Source: Candidatus Scatosoma pullistercoris (GTDB lineage Bacteria > Bacillota > Clostridia > Christensenellales > Borkfalkiaceae). Taken from it: a DNA stretch of 5,871 nt. The position numbers and the translations under genes are program-made. Numbering within the stretch: position 1 is the stretch's first letter; every line of letters begins with the position of its first letter. The notes under the pieces are model-generated. The model did no database searches. It saw nothing but the letters and a program-made list of their open reading frames with translations, and had not been told where the DNA came from. Of this stretch, positions 1 to 5,444 are shown piece by piece. The stretch is taken from assembly GCA_018714725.1 (NCBI GenBank), contig DVMZ01000047.1:1-5871 (forward strand). The letters are read 5' to 3'.

Positions 1-48
1 GAGAAAAAAGAAAGATAAAAGGACGAAAAAAGGCGACCCCGCAATTTT

Positions 49-66
49 ATTACAAATTTATTACAA
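49..66 (+). promoter_or_regulatory. Pho-box-like direct repeat upstream of pit
   Basis: Two identical ATTACAA heptamers begin at 49 and 60, exactly 11 bp apart, so they face the same side of the helix. This matches the general layout of PHO boxes bound by PhoP/PhoB response regulators (TTAACA-like hexamers separated by about 5 bp). A second TTACA pair at 11-bp spacing (117 and 128) overlaps the -10 box of the pit promoter, and a fifth TTACA occurs at 163. Placement before a phosphate transporter makes phosphate control plausible. AT-rich DNA also produces such words by chance, so binding is inferred. Confidence 0.45.
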
Positions 67-90
67 CAAATTTTCGATTTTTCTCGTCAA

Positions 91-115
91 ACATTTGGAA
101 TTTTCCCATAAATGT
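91..115. promoter_or_regulatory. Imperfect dyad over the pit core promoter
   Basis: ACATTT-GGAA (91-100) is mirrored by TTCC (103-106) and AAATGT (110-115). Only a three-base CAT insert in the right half breaks the symmetry. The dyad covers the -35 hexamer and most of the -35/-10 spacer, a usual position for a repressor operator. No regulator is identifiable from the sequence. Confidence 0.35.
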
Positions 116-123
116 GTTACAAT
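95..123 (+). promoter_or_regulatory. Sigma-A-type promoter of the pit operon
   Basis: The -35 is TTGGAA (95-100, 4 of 6 consensus bases), followed by a 17-bp spacer and TACAAT (118-123, 5 of 6). A TG at 115-116 makes it an extended -10. The predicted transcription start is near 130, giving a 5' leader of about 115 nt before pit. I saw no convincing riboswitch or attenuator fold in that leader. Confidence 0.65.
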
Positions 124-245
124 AATTTTACACGGAATATACAAATTTGAGATAGCTGTAAATTACAGATGTATACGGCGGGACGGGCCGGTACAAAAGC
201 AAAAGGACAATGAAAAAGCAGTAAGAGGAAGAGGAATCGGAAGTT

Positions 246-1292
246 ATGACATTATCAGAGTTTATTCATCAGCTTTCCGGCGCACCCGTTCTGTGGGTGA
301 CGGTGTTGTTGACCCTCGGCGTGATTCTCGTGAACGGATGGACGGACGCGCCGAACGCGATCGCCACCTGCGTGACGACGCGCGCGATGCGGCCCAGGCT
401 TGCCATTGCCATGGCGGCAATCTGCAATTTCCTGGGCGTTTTTGTGATGACGATGCTTTCGCCGAAAGTGGCCGAAACCATTTATAACATGGTGGATTTC
501 GGCGCGGACGCGCATGCGGCGCTGATCGCGCTGTGCGCGGCAATGTTCGCCATCGTCGTATGGGCGGTACTCGCCTGGGCGTTCGGCATTCCCACCAGCG
601 AAAGCCATGCGCTGATTGCGGGGCTTACGGGTTCTGCCATCGCCATGCACGGCAACCTCGACGGGGTGAACGGTTCGGAATGGGCAAAGGTATTGTTCGG
701 GCTTGTGTTTTCGCTCGTGTTCGGGTTTGTGCTCGGTTTTCTGGTCGCAAAGCTCATTCAGAAGGTATGCCGGCGGGCCAATTATCGCAAAGCCAACGCC
801 TTTTTCGACAAGGGCCAGGTAGTGGCGGCGGCCGGTACGGCGTTCATGCACGGCGCGCAGGACGGGCAGAAGTTCATGGGCGTATTTTTGCTGGGATTGG
901 TGCTGGCCCGGGGGGATACGACGATGCAGGCAATGGCGGTGCCGACGTGGCTGATGGTGCTCTGTTCGCTCGTGATGGCGTTCGGGACGTCGATCGGCGG
1001 GATGAAGATTATCAAATCGGTCGGCATGGATATGGTGAAGCTGGAAAAATATCAGGGATTTGCGGCGGATATTTCCGCGACGGCGGGGCTTCTGGTGTGT
1101 TCGCTGACCGGTATGCCGGTTTCCACCACGCACGCAAAGACGACGGCGATCATGGGCGTCGGTGCGGCGAAGAGATTCCGGTCGGTCAACTGGGGGGTGG
1201 CGAAGGAAATGGTGCTCACCTGGCTGATGACTTTCCCGGGATGCGGGCTGATCGGATTTCTGATGACGAAACTGTTCATCTTTATTTTCTGA
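246..1292 (+). CDS. pit: PiT-family inorganic phosphate transporter
   Basis: Predicted cation-coupled low-affinity phosphate carrier of the cytoplasmic membrane. The 348-residue protein shows the inverted-repeat design of the PiT family. Repeat one has the signature NGWTDAPNAIAT at residues 30-41, followed by CVTTRAM, and GIPTSESHALIAGLTG at 114-129. Repeat two has HGAQDGQKFMG at 202-212 and GMPVSTTHAKTTAIMG at 289-304. Hydrophobic helices fill most of the chain, with a basic cytoplasmic loop near 171-190 (KVCRRANYRK). The length suits compact bacterial PiT proteins, which lack the long central loop of larger homologues. The ATG at 246 follows purine-rich GAGG (231-234) and CGGAAG (238-243) sequences. 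A DUF47 gene follows 25 bp later, the usual partner. In repeat two, Gln replaces the commoner Asn of HGAND; I believe this variant occurs in Bacillota members. Coupling ion (Na+ or H+) cannot be told from sequence. Confidence 0.96.
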   Translation: MTLSEFIHQLSGAPVLWVTVLLTLGVILVNGWTDAPNAIATCVTTRAMRPRLAIAMAAICNFLGVFVMTMLSPKVAETIYNMVDFGADAHAALIALCAAMFAIVVWAVLAWAFGIPTSESHALIAGLTGSAIAMHGNLDGVNGSEWAKVLFGLVFSLVFGFVLGFLVAKLIQKVCRRANYRKANAFFDKGQVVAAAGTAFMHGAQDGQKFMGVFLLGLVLARGDTTMQAMAVPTWLMVLCSLVMAFGTSIGGMKIIKSVGMDMVKLEKYQGFAADISATAGLLVCSLTGMPVSTTHAKTTAIMGVGAAKRFRSVNWGVAKEMVLTWLMTFPGCGLIGFLMTKLFIFIF

Positions 1293-1317
1293 AAATACAT
1301 ACATAGGAGCGGCTTTT

Positions 1318-1944
1318 ATGAAAACCAAAAAGAAAAATTTCGATTATTTCGAGAGTCTGGTCAATATGTCTCTTTACGCGCTGGAAGAAGCAAACCTTCT
1401 CAAAGCGCTGTTGTCCGATTTTCATCCGGAAAATTTGCATGAACAGCGCATACAGATGCACACCCTCGAACATAAATGCGATATGGAAAAGCACGATCTG
1501 ACGACGGCCCTCGTCAAGGAATTCCTGCCGCCGATCGACCGGGACGACCTGTTCAAACTTTCGCATGTCGCGGATAATCTCACCGACAGCGTGGAGAGCA
1601 CTCTGGCATTTTTGTATATGGCGGATGTGCAGACTTTGCGCTCCGACACCGGCGCTTTTGCCGATCTCATCATCGAGTGCTGCGAAAACGTCGTCGTTTT
1701 GCTGAAAGAGTTCCCCAATTTCAAAAAATCCGAGAAACTGCGCGAAATCATCATCAAACTCAACGACCTGGAAGAACAGGGCGACCGGCTGTATGAGCAG
1801 GCGGTGCGCCGGTTGGCAAAAGACGCGCAGTCTACGCGCGAGGTCATCGAATGGCGGGATATTTACCGGAATTTTGAAAACTGTTTCGACGCGGCGGAAT
1901 CGATTGCCGACAACGTCGAGTCGGTCATGATGAAAAACACCTGA
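1318..1944 (+). CDS. DUF47 / PhoU-like PiT accessory protein
   Basis: A 208-residue soluble, almost wholly helical protein of the DUF47 family (PhoU-related), whose genes are typically coupled to pit. Family proteins are thought to modulate PiT transport from the cytoplasmic side; the mechanism is poorly defined. Visible family features are acidic helical segments suited to metal binding: LEHKCDMEKHD at 50-60, an FLPPIDRDDLFKLSHVADNLTD segment around 69-90, LNDLEEQGDRLYEQAVRRL at 148-166, and the C-terminal signature with WRDIYRNFENCFDAAE at 179-194 followed by SIADNVESVMMKN. There is no signal peptide or membrane helix. GGAG at 1304-1307 lies ten bases before the ATG. The gene has no promoter of its own in the 25-bp gap, so it should be co-transcribed with pit. 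Length is normal and no damage is visible. Confidence 0.95.
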   Translation: MKTKKKNFDYFESLVNMSLYALEEANLLKALLSDFHPENLHEQRIQMHTLEHKCDMEKHDLTTALVKEFLPPIDRDDLFKLSHVADNLTDSVESTLAFLYMADVQTLRSDTGAFADLIIECCENVVVLLKEFPNFKKSEKLREIIIKLNDLEEQGDRLYEQAVRRLAKDAQSTREVIEWRDIYRNFENCFDAAESIADNVESVMMKNT

Positions 1945-2005
1945 TCGAAAGGCGGGAATGCCGTCCGTACAACAGCGGCCGGCAGGGAAATTTTGCAGTC
2001 AAAAA

Positions 2006-2044
2006 CGGGCGGGAACCGGGGAGCGCCGGATCCCGCCCGCTTTT
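2006..2044 (+). terminator. Rho-independent terminator of the pit operon
   Basis: A 14-bp stem (2006-2019 with 2026-2039) has one A-A mismatch and a six-base loop, GGAGCG. It is followed by CTTTT. The stem begins 61 bases after the DUF47 stop. On the minus strand the same stem is followed by five Ts, so it could also stop read-through from the convergent gene. Confidence 0.85.
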
Positions 2045-2071
2045 ACGGAAGAGGAAATTGTTCGGAAGATA

Positions 2072-2122
2072 CGCTGAATTTTTCCGCAGCGCTTCGCTGT
2101 CCGGAACTCAGCGGGTGTTTTT
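2072..2122 (+). terminator. Second, bulged hairpin with T-run
   Basis: CGCTGA (2072-2077) pairs with TCAGCG (2108-2113), enclosing TTCCG/CGGAA and a tip CAGCG-CTT-CGCTG, separated by small internal loops. TTTTT occupies 2118-2122. It could act as a back-up terminator or as the 3' end of a short transcript beginning after the first terminator. Confidence 0.55.
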
Positions 2123-2124
2123 GT

Positions 2125-2159
2125 GCCGCCGCGCGGAATTTTCCGCGCGGCGGCATTTT
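2125..2159 (+). terminator. Third hairpin, perfect GC-rich inverted repeat
   Basis: A perfect 14-bp inverted repeat (2125-2138 with 2141-2154) has only TT between the arms; in RNA the loop would open to AATTTT with a 12-bp GC stem. ATTTTG follows on the plus strand, so it reads as a weak plus-strand terminator. The minus side has no T-run. It stands only two bases after the T-run of the previous hairpin. Confidence 0.55.
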
Positions 2160-2290
2160 GACGTCGGATGAAAATGTCTGAAAAATCCGCGTTCCGGGTG
2201 CAGGAGGAAGCGGAAAGAGCCGGAACGGACAAACCGAGGGGAAAAGAAAGCGCGGAGAGGAGGCAGGGAAGACGGGGCGGACGCGCGGCG

Positions 2291-2324
2291 GAAAAGAAAA
2301 ACGCCCGGCCGAAATCCGGCCGGG
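2291..2324 (-). terminator. Rho-independent terminator of the surface-protein gene
   Basis: An 8-bp all-GC stem (CCCGGCCG at 2304-2311 with CGGCCGGG at 2317-2324) and a five-base loop are followed on the minus strand by CGTTTTTCTTTTC. It lies about 130 bases after the stop at 2455. The transcript therefore has a long 3' UTR containing the 11-bp repeats. Confidence 0.8.
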
Positions 2325-2370
2325 AAAAGATACAGGAGAAAAACGCAAAAGCGGAAAAAGCGGTGCGGAG

Positions 2371-2435
2371 CGAAACAAGGCGAAAACAGAGCGAAAACAG
2401 AACCGCAACAGAACCGCAACACAACCGCAAAAAGG
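2371..2435. repeat. 11-bp degenerate tandem repeat in the 3' UTR
   Basis: Five consecutive 11-bp units start at 2381, 2392, 2403, 2414 and 2425: CGAAAACAGAG, CGAAAACAGAA, CCGCAACAGAA, CCGCAACACAA, CCGCAAAAAGG. A ten-base relative (CGAAACAAGG) precedes them at 2371. The units change gradually along the array. They lie between the stop of the minus-strand gene and its terminator, so they are predicted to be transcribed in its 3' UTR. Confidence 0.8.
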
Positions 2436-2454
2436 GAAAAAGACAAAAGAACAG

Positions 2455-4851
2455 TTATTTTCTGCGCCGCAGAATCATGTAATCGGTCAGGACGCAGATC
2501 GAGGCCGTGCCGAGAAGGAGAAAGACCATCCGCCAGATGGAATCCCAGTCCACCCCTTTGCCGCCGAAGTTCGCGGGTTGGGACTGCGCCGGGGAACCGT
2601 CGAACGGCGTGACGTAGGGTTTCGGGACATAGCCCGTCTTTACGGTTCCTTCCCCGTCCGTATAGGAGATGTAATAGTAACGGTAATCCGCCGTATCGAT
2701 TTCTCCGAGTACGGTGACTTCCGCGTTTTTCGGCAGGGAACATACCGTGAGCAGGTCGGTGAGGTAGGGATATTTATACAGGCTGAGGCCGTTGGTCAGA
2801 TAGCCCTTTCCGTCCGTAAAGCCGACAGGTTCTTTCAGATATTCCTCTTCGGGCAGTTCTTCGCAGGAGGTTTTGAGCACGAGCGCCGTCGAATAAGTGC
2901 GGCTGTTTTCGTCAAAGACCGCCAGTACGTTGTAAAGCTCCGTTTCGCCCAGTTTGAGGGCAGTATGAGTCTGCGATTCCCGGGAATATCCCAGATACGG
3001 GAAAAATTCCGCGCCGTTCAGGGTTTCAAAATCGAAAGCGACGAACAGGGAGTTCGGGTTGGTCCGGACCACGGAGAACCGGGCGCTTTCCTCGCTGAAA
3101 ATGGGTGCGTCCGCGCCGTTGACCGGAATGGAGCGGACGGTGGGGAGAGTAATCTCGCGGGTCTGCACGATGAAATCGCCTTCGTATAAGAGATAGACGC
3201 CGCCGTCCTCCACGCCGAAGGCGAAGGAGAGGACGGGCGTATCTTCCGTCTGCGAATACACCGCCGTCCGGCCGAGGGGATAGGCGGTCTGGTCTTTCGC
3301 GCAGCGGTACAGCCGGTTGTCCGAAAGGGCATAGACGGTGCGTTCGTAATCCACGGCCATCTGTCCGGAGAGTACGGGAATATTGCAGATCCGCTCTCCC
3401 GTGACGGAGGAATCGAGAAATTCCGATTCCGTGAACCGGCAGACGCTTCCGTCTGAAAAAGCGACGTACAAATCGCCGTAGATGTCCGAAGCGAGCAGTC
3501 TGGCCGTGTAGGAAAGAGAGGGCTTGGGCGCGTTGTCGAGAGTCCATTGCCCGTCCTCTCCGGCCGAGAGCCGGTAAAAGTAATTGTTATCCGTCACGAA
3601 GTAGTAGGTGCCGTAGACGCATGCGGCGCCGACAAGGCCGCTCTGGAAATTATTGAAGGTATATACGGGCGTTTCGGGCGCCCCGAGATCGTACAAAGAA
3701 AGTGCGGACCCGTTTGCCGCCGCGAGGGTCTTACCGTCCGAAGCGAGAAGGGTGACTTCCTGCGTGACGGATACGGCGCCGATCGTACCCGTTTCCGCGT
3801 CGCAGACGGATACGCGGGAGTTCCCGTTGTCCGCGATAAAAAGCAGATCATCCGCAAGATACAGCGCGCCTGCGTCCGAAAGGCGGTTTTCCGCCGGAGA
3901 GGACGCGCAGATTTCATAATCGGTGAAGGCGGCGGTTTCGGGGGAATATTGCCGGATCCGGTCGCCGCAGACGGCGTAAATCAAACCGTCCCAGACGGAC
4001 AGGGCAGAATAGCCGCCCTGATAGGAGGAAATCACTCTGGAGGCCGTCAGATCGTAGACGTACAGGGTTTTCGCGGTGTCGGTGTAATAGAGAATTCCGC
4101 TGTATACGGCGAGGGAAACGATGGTTTCGCTGTCGGTCAGTTTCCGGAGAAAGCCGGAATCGTCCGCGCGGCAGAGAATTTTGCCGCCTTCCGTGTAATA
4201 CAGTACGCCGTTGTCCTGCGCCAGGGCGGGTTTGGAAGAGATGTTCGAGACGATCGGGATTCCCGCCGCCGAGTCGAGGTTGTCCAGGGTGGTGCGCAGA
4301 ATCTGCGAGGCGTTGGTAAAATACACGACGTCGGAAAAAATCGTGAAGGAATTGCAGACGAGGCTGGTCTTTTTCTGCGTCATGGACGGCAGTTCCAGTT
4401 CGTACAGATACAGCGAAACGTCCCGGAAATAAAGCGAGCCGTCTTCCGAAAACTGAAGCTCTTCAATGATGTTGTTTTCCGGATCGGCATTGGCCGTGTG
4501 CTCGTAACGGCTGTAAGTTCCCGAGGAACGATTGTAAAGATAAATGCAATTTCCGTCGGCGATCGCCGTGTATCCGGCCGTCACCGAGACGTCCGAAGGG
4601 GCGCTGAGCGGCAGATACTGCTCGTAGGAAGCGGGCAGAATCAATTGGTCGCCCGTCGGTTCGTCGGCCGTCGGAGCCGTCGCGGCGGTCGTCTTTGTCG
4701 GCGCTTGCTGCGCAATTTCGGAAATCAACGCTCCGGTTGACGTCGCGCCGCGGCTTTCCGGCGTTCCGGCATGCGAAAAAATACCCGATTGCGCGGAAAT
4801 TCCGCCGAAAATCGAGCAAACGCATAAAATTGCAATCAAAAAACGCTTCAT
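2455..4851 (-). CDS. Exported membrane-anchored propeller/SH3b protein
   Basis: A 798-residue protein of no family I can name. Residues 1-20 form a signal peptide: basic KR, a hydrophobic core, and a likely cleavage after ISA. A Thr/Ala/Pro-rich linker covers about 45-68. Residues 85-570 contain roughly a dozen beta-strand segments of propeller-blade type, such as GVLYYTEGGKILCRAD (215-230), GILYYTDTAKTLYVYD (252-267) and the NHL-like FIADNGNSRVSVCD (338-351). A further beta-rich region spans 570-670. An SH3b-like domain follows at about 688-750, ending TGYVPKPYV. A hydrophobic helix (773-790) and the tail RRRK anchor the C-terminus. The protein should therefore face outside with a short cytoplasmic tail; lack of a lipobox argues against a lipoprotein. 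The ATG at 4851 is chosen for the signal peptide and promoter; the frame's earlier starts encode proline-rich repeat DNA. The gene is convergent with the pit operon and appears monocistronic. A surface-binding or cell-wall role is inference. Confidence 0.9.
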   Translation of the reverse strand: MKRFLIAILCVCSIFGGISAQSGIFSHAGTPESRGATSTGALISEIAQQAPTKTTAATAPTADEPTGDQLILPASYEQYLPLSAPSDVSVTAGYTAIADGNCIYLYNRSSGTYSRYEHTANADPENNIIEELQFSEDGSLYFRDVSLYLYELELPSMTQKKTSLVCNSFTIFSDVVYFTNASQILRTTLDNLDSAAGIPIVSNISSKPALAQDNGVLYYTEGGKILCRADDSGFLRKLTDSETIVSLAVYSGILYYTDTAKTLYVYDLTASRVISSYQGGYSALSVWDGLIYAVCGDRIRQYSPETAAFTDYEICASSPAENRLSDAGALYLADDLLFIADNGNSRVSVCDAETGTIGAVSVTQEVTLLASDGKTLAAANGSALSLYDLGAPETPVYTFNNFQSGLVGAACVYGTYYFVTDNNYFYRLSAGEDGQWTLDNAPKPSLSYTARLLASDIYGDLYVAFSDGSVCRFTESEFLDSSVTGERICNIPVLSGQMAVDYERTVYALSDNRLYRCAKDQTAYPLGRTAVYSQTEDTPVLSFAFGVEDGGVYLLYEGDFIVQTREITLPTVRSIPVNGADAPIFSEESARFSVVRTNPNSLFVAFDFETLNGAEFFPYLGYSRESQTHTALKLGETELYNVLAVFDENSRTYSTALVLKTSCEELPEEEYLKEPVGFTDGKGYLTNGLSLYKYPYLTDLLTVCSLPKNAEVTVLGEIDTADYRYYYISYTDGEGTVKTGYVPKPYVTPFDGSPAQSQPANFGGKGVDWDSIWRMVFLLLGTASICVLTDYMILRRRK

Positions 4852-4857
4852 ACACAA

Positions 4858-4886
4858 ATTATAACACAATCCGACAAAAAACGCAA
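4858..4886 (-). promoter_or_regulatory. Extended -10 promoter giving a leaderless mRNA
   Basis: Read on the minus strand: TTGCGT (4886-4881, only 3 of 6), a 17-bp spacer, and a perfect TATAAT (4863-4858) preceded by TG-T, a full extended -10. Exactly six bases separate TATAAT from the ATG, so the expected first transcribed base is the A of the start codon. No Shine-Dalgarno sequence lies in front of the ATG. Confidence 0.75.
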
Positions 4887-4960
4887 CAGATTGCAGAATG
4901 ATTTCCGGCTTTGTTTGCGAGGCCGCAAACGTCAGCCTCAGGCGCGCCGCGGAAAGAAAA

Positions 4961-5154
4961 GCCGGGATGGGAAACGGATGGGGGAGCAGAGGAGGGAAGA
5001 GGTTGGGGAAACGGAGGAGGGAAGAGGTTTGGGGAAGAAGTAGGCGGGAAAACGGTCGGGGGAGCGGATGAGGGAAGCAGACGAGGGAAGGGGCGAGGGA
5101 AAGCGGAGGAGGGAAGCGGTCGTGTGAAGCGGACGAGGGAATGCGGACGGGAGG
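4961..5154 (+). repeat. 13-bp degenerate minisatellite, about 14 units
   Basis: The clearest run is six exact 13-bp steps at 5064-5141: GCGGATGAGGGAA, GCAGACGAGGGAA, GGGGCGAGGGAAA, GCGGAGGAGGGAA, GCGGTCGTGTGAA, GCGGACGAGGGAA. Looser units of 12-14 bp continue leftwards to 4961 and one more lies at 5142-5154. Within the left part a 25-bp step repeats two units nearly exactly (4989-5010 and 5014-5036). The consensus is about GCGGANGAGGGAA, almost all purine on the plus strand. Confidence 0.85.
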
Positions 5155-5297
5155 AAGGACTGAACCGACCGCGGAATGTTCTCTTATGCCGGCGCGGGAG
5201 GAAAACAAAACCGTCGGCCGGGAAACGTGCGCAAAAGTTCGGGATCCGGGCGGCGACGGCAGACGGAAAACCGGAAAAACAAATAAAAGGCATACGT

Positions 5298-5326
5298 TTG
5301 TCAGGTTTTACGGCGCTTTCTTTGAT
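5298..5326 (+). promoter_or_regulatory. Possible weak promoter before the SOS-like box
   Basis: TTGTCA (5298-5303, 5 of 6 to the -35 consensus) is followed 17 bp later by TTTGAT (5321-5326, 4 of 6). The predicted start, near 5333, falls on the LexA-like palindrome. The -10 match is weak and lacks the TG extension of the other promoters here. Confidence 0.25.
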
Positions 5327-5332
5327 TAAATA

Positions 5333-5346
5333 CGAACAAATGTTTG
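5333..5346. promoter_or_regulatory. LexA (SOS) box-like palindrome
   Basis: CGAACAAATGTTTG agrees with the Bacillus-type LexA/DinR consensus CGAACRNRYGTTYC at 13 of 14 positions; only the last base differs. It lies 29 bp before the -35 of the stronger downstream promoter and on the predicted start of the weaker upstream one. The surrounding AACAAA-TG-TTTGTT is itself an inverted repeat. Control of the gene at 5445 is inferred from proximity. Confidence 0.5.
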
Positions 5347-5375
5347 TTTTTCTGGAAAAAGTTGGCAGAAAACGC

Positions 5376-5403
5376 TGGACAAACGGAAAAGATGTGCGAT
5401 AAT
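5376..5403 (+). promoter_or_regulatory. Extended -10 promoter of the right-hand gene
   Basis: TGGACA (5376-5381, 5 of 6), a 16-bp spacer and GATAAT (5398-5403, 5 of 6) with TG at 5395-5396. Transcription should start near 5410, leaving a leader of about 35 nt before the TTG start. Confidence 0.6.
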
Positions 5404-5430
5404 AAATGCGTTCCCGAGAGACGGGAGCGG

Positions 5431-5437
5431 GGAGGAG
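5431..5437 (+). promoter_or_regulatory. Ribosome binding site selecting the TTG start
   Basis: GGAGGAG sits seven bases before TTG at 5445, the ideal distance. It is 20 bases before the ATG at 5458 in another frame, too far to serve it. Because the region is purine-rich, such a site can also arise by chance. Confidence 0.5.
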
Positions 5438-5444
5438 AAAAAAG

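Larger units (their letters stand above)
2160..2454. other. Purine-rich spacer between convergent genes
   Basis: A stretch of nearly 300 bases that is rich in A and G and very poor in T on the plus strand. It holds the minus-strand terminator (2291-2324) and the 11-bp tandem repeat (2371-2435), described separately. A plus frame is open from 2168 to 2482. It lacks a ribosome binding site, encodes only a charged low-complexity string, and runs into the 3' end of the opposite gene. I see no supported gene here. Confidence 0.7.
4887..5332. other. Spacer upstream of the divergent genes
   Basis: About 450 bases without a supported gene. Most of it is strongly purine-rich on the plus strand and contains the 13-bp minisatellite (4961-5154). 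From about 5280 the composition becomes AT-richer, as expected for a regulatory region. A plus frame is open from 4911 to 5402. It crosses the 13-bp repeats, whose unit length would shift the reading phase at each copy, and it has no ribosome binding site, so I reject it as a gene. Confidence 0.7.

Noticed and set aside
169..213. Fourteen-codon leader peptide in the pit 5' UTR
   Set aside because: No ribosome binding site and no codon run or attenuator structure to suggest regulation.
255..1328. Long minus-strand open frame opposite pit
   Set aside because: Shadow of a GC-rich gene; His/Arg-rich product with no recognisable domain, opposite a clear PiT transporter.
2168..2482. Plus-strand frame of 104 codons with a charged product
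   Set aside because: No ribosome binding site, low complexity, crosses a minus-strand terminator and the 11-bp repeats, and overlaps the end of the convergent gene.
3547..4740. Long plus-strand open frame inside the surface-protein gene
   Set aside because: Antisense shadow; Arg/Gly/Val-rich with no domain, while the minus frame has a signal peptide, blades and an anchor.
4961..5154. CRISPR-like array
   Set aside because: Units are 12-14 bp, contiguous and degenerate, with no unique spacers and no cas genes nearby.
4852..5208. N-terminal extension of the 798-residue protein (917 residues in total)
   Set aside because: It encodes Pro/Phe/Ser-rich translation of the 13-bp repeat DNA, places the signal peptide in the middle of the protein, and overlies the TATAAT promoter.
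4911..5402. Plus-strand frame of 163 codons across the minisatellite
   Set aside because: TTG start without a ribosome binding site; repeat unit not a multiple of three; openness explained by lack of T.
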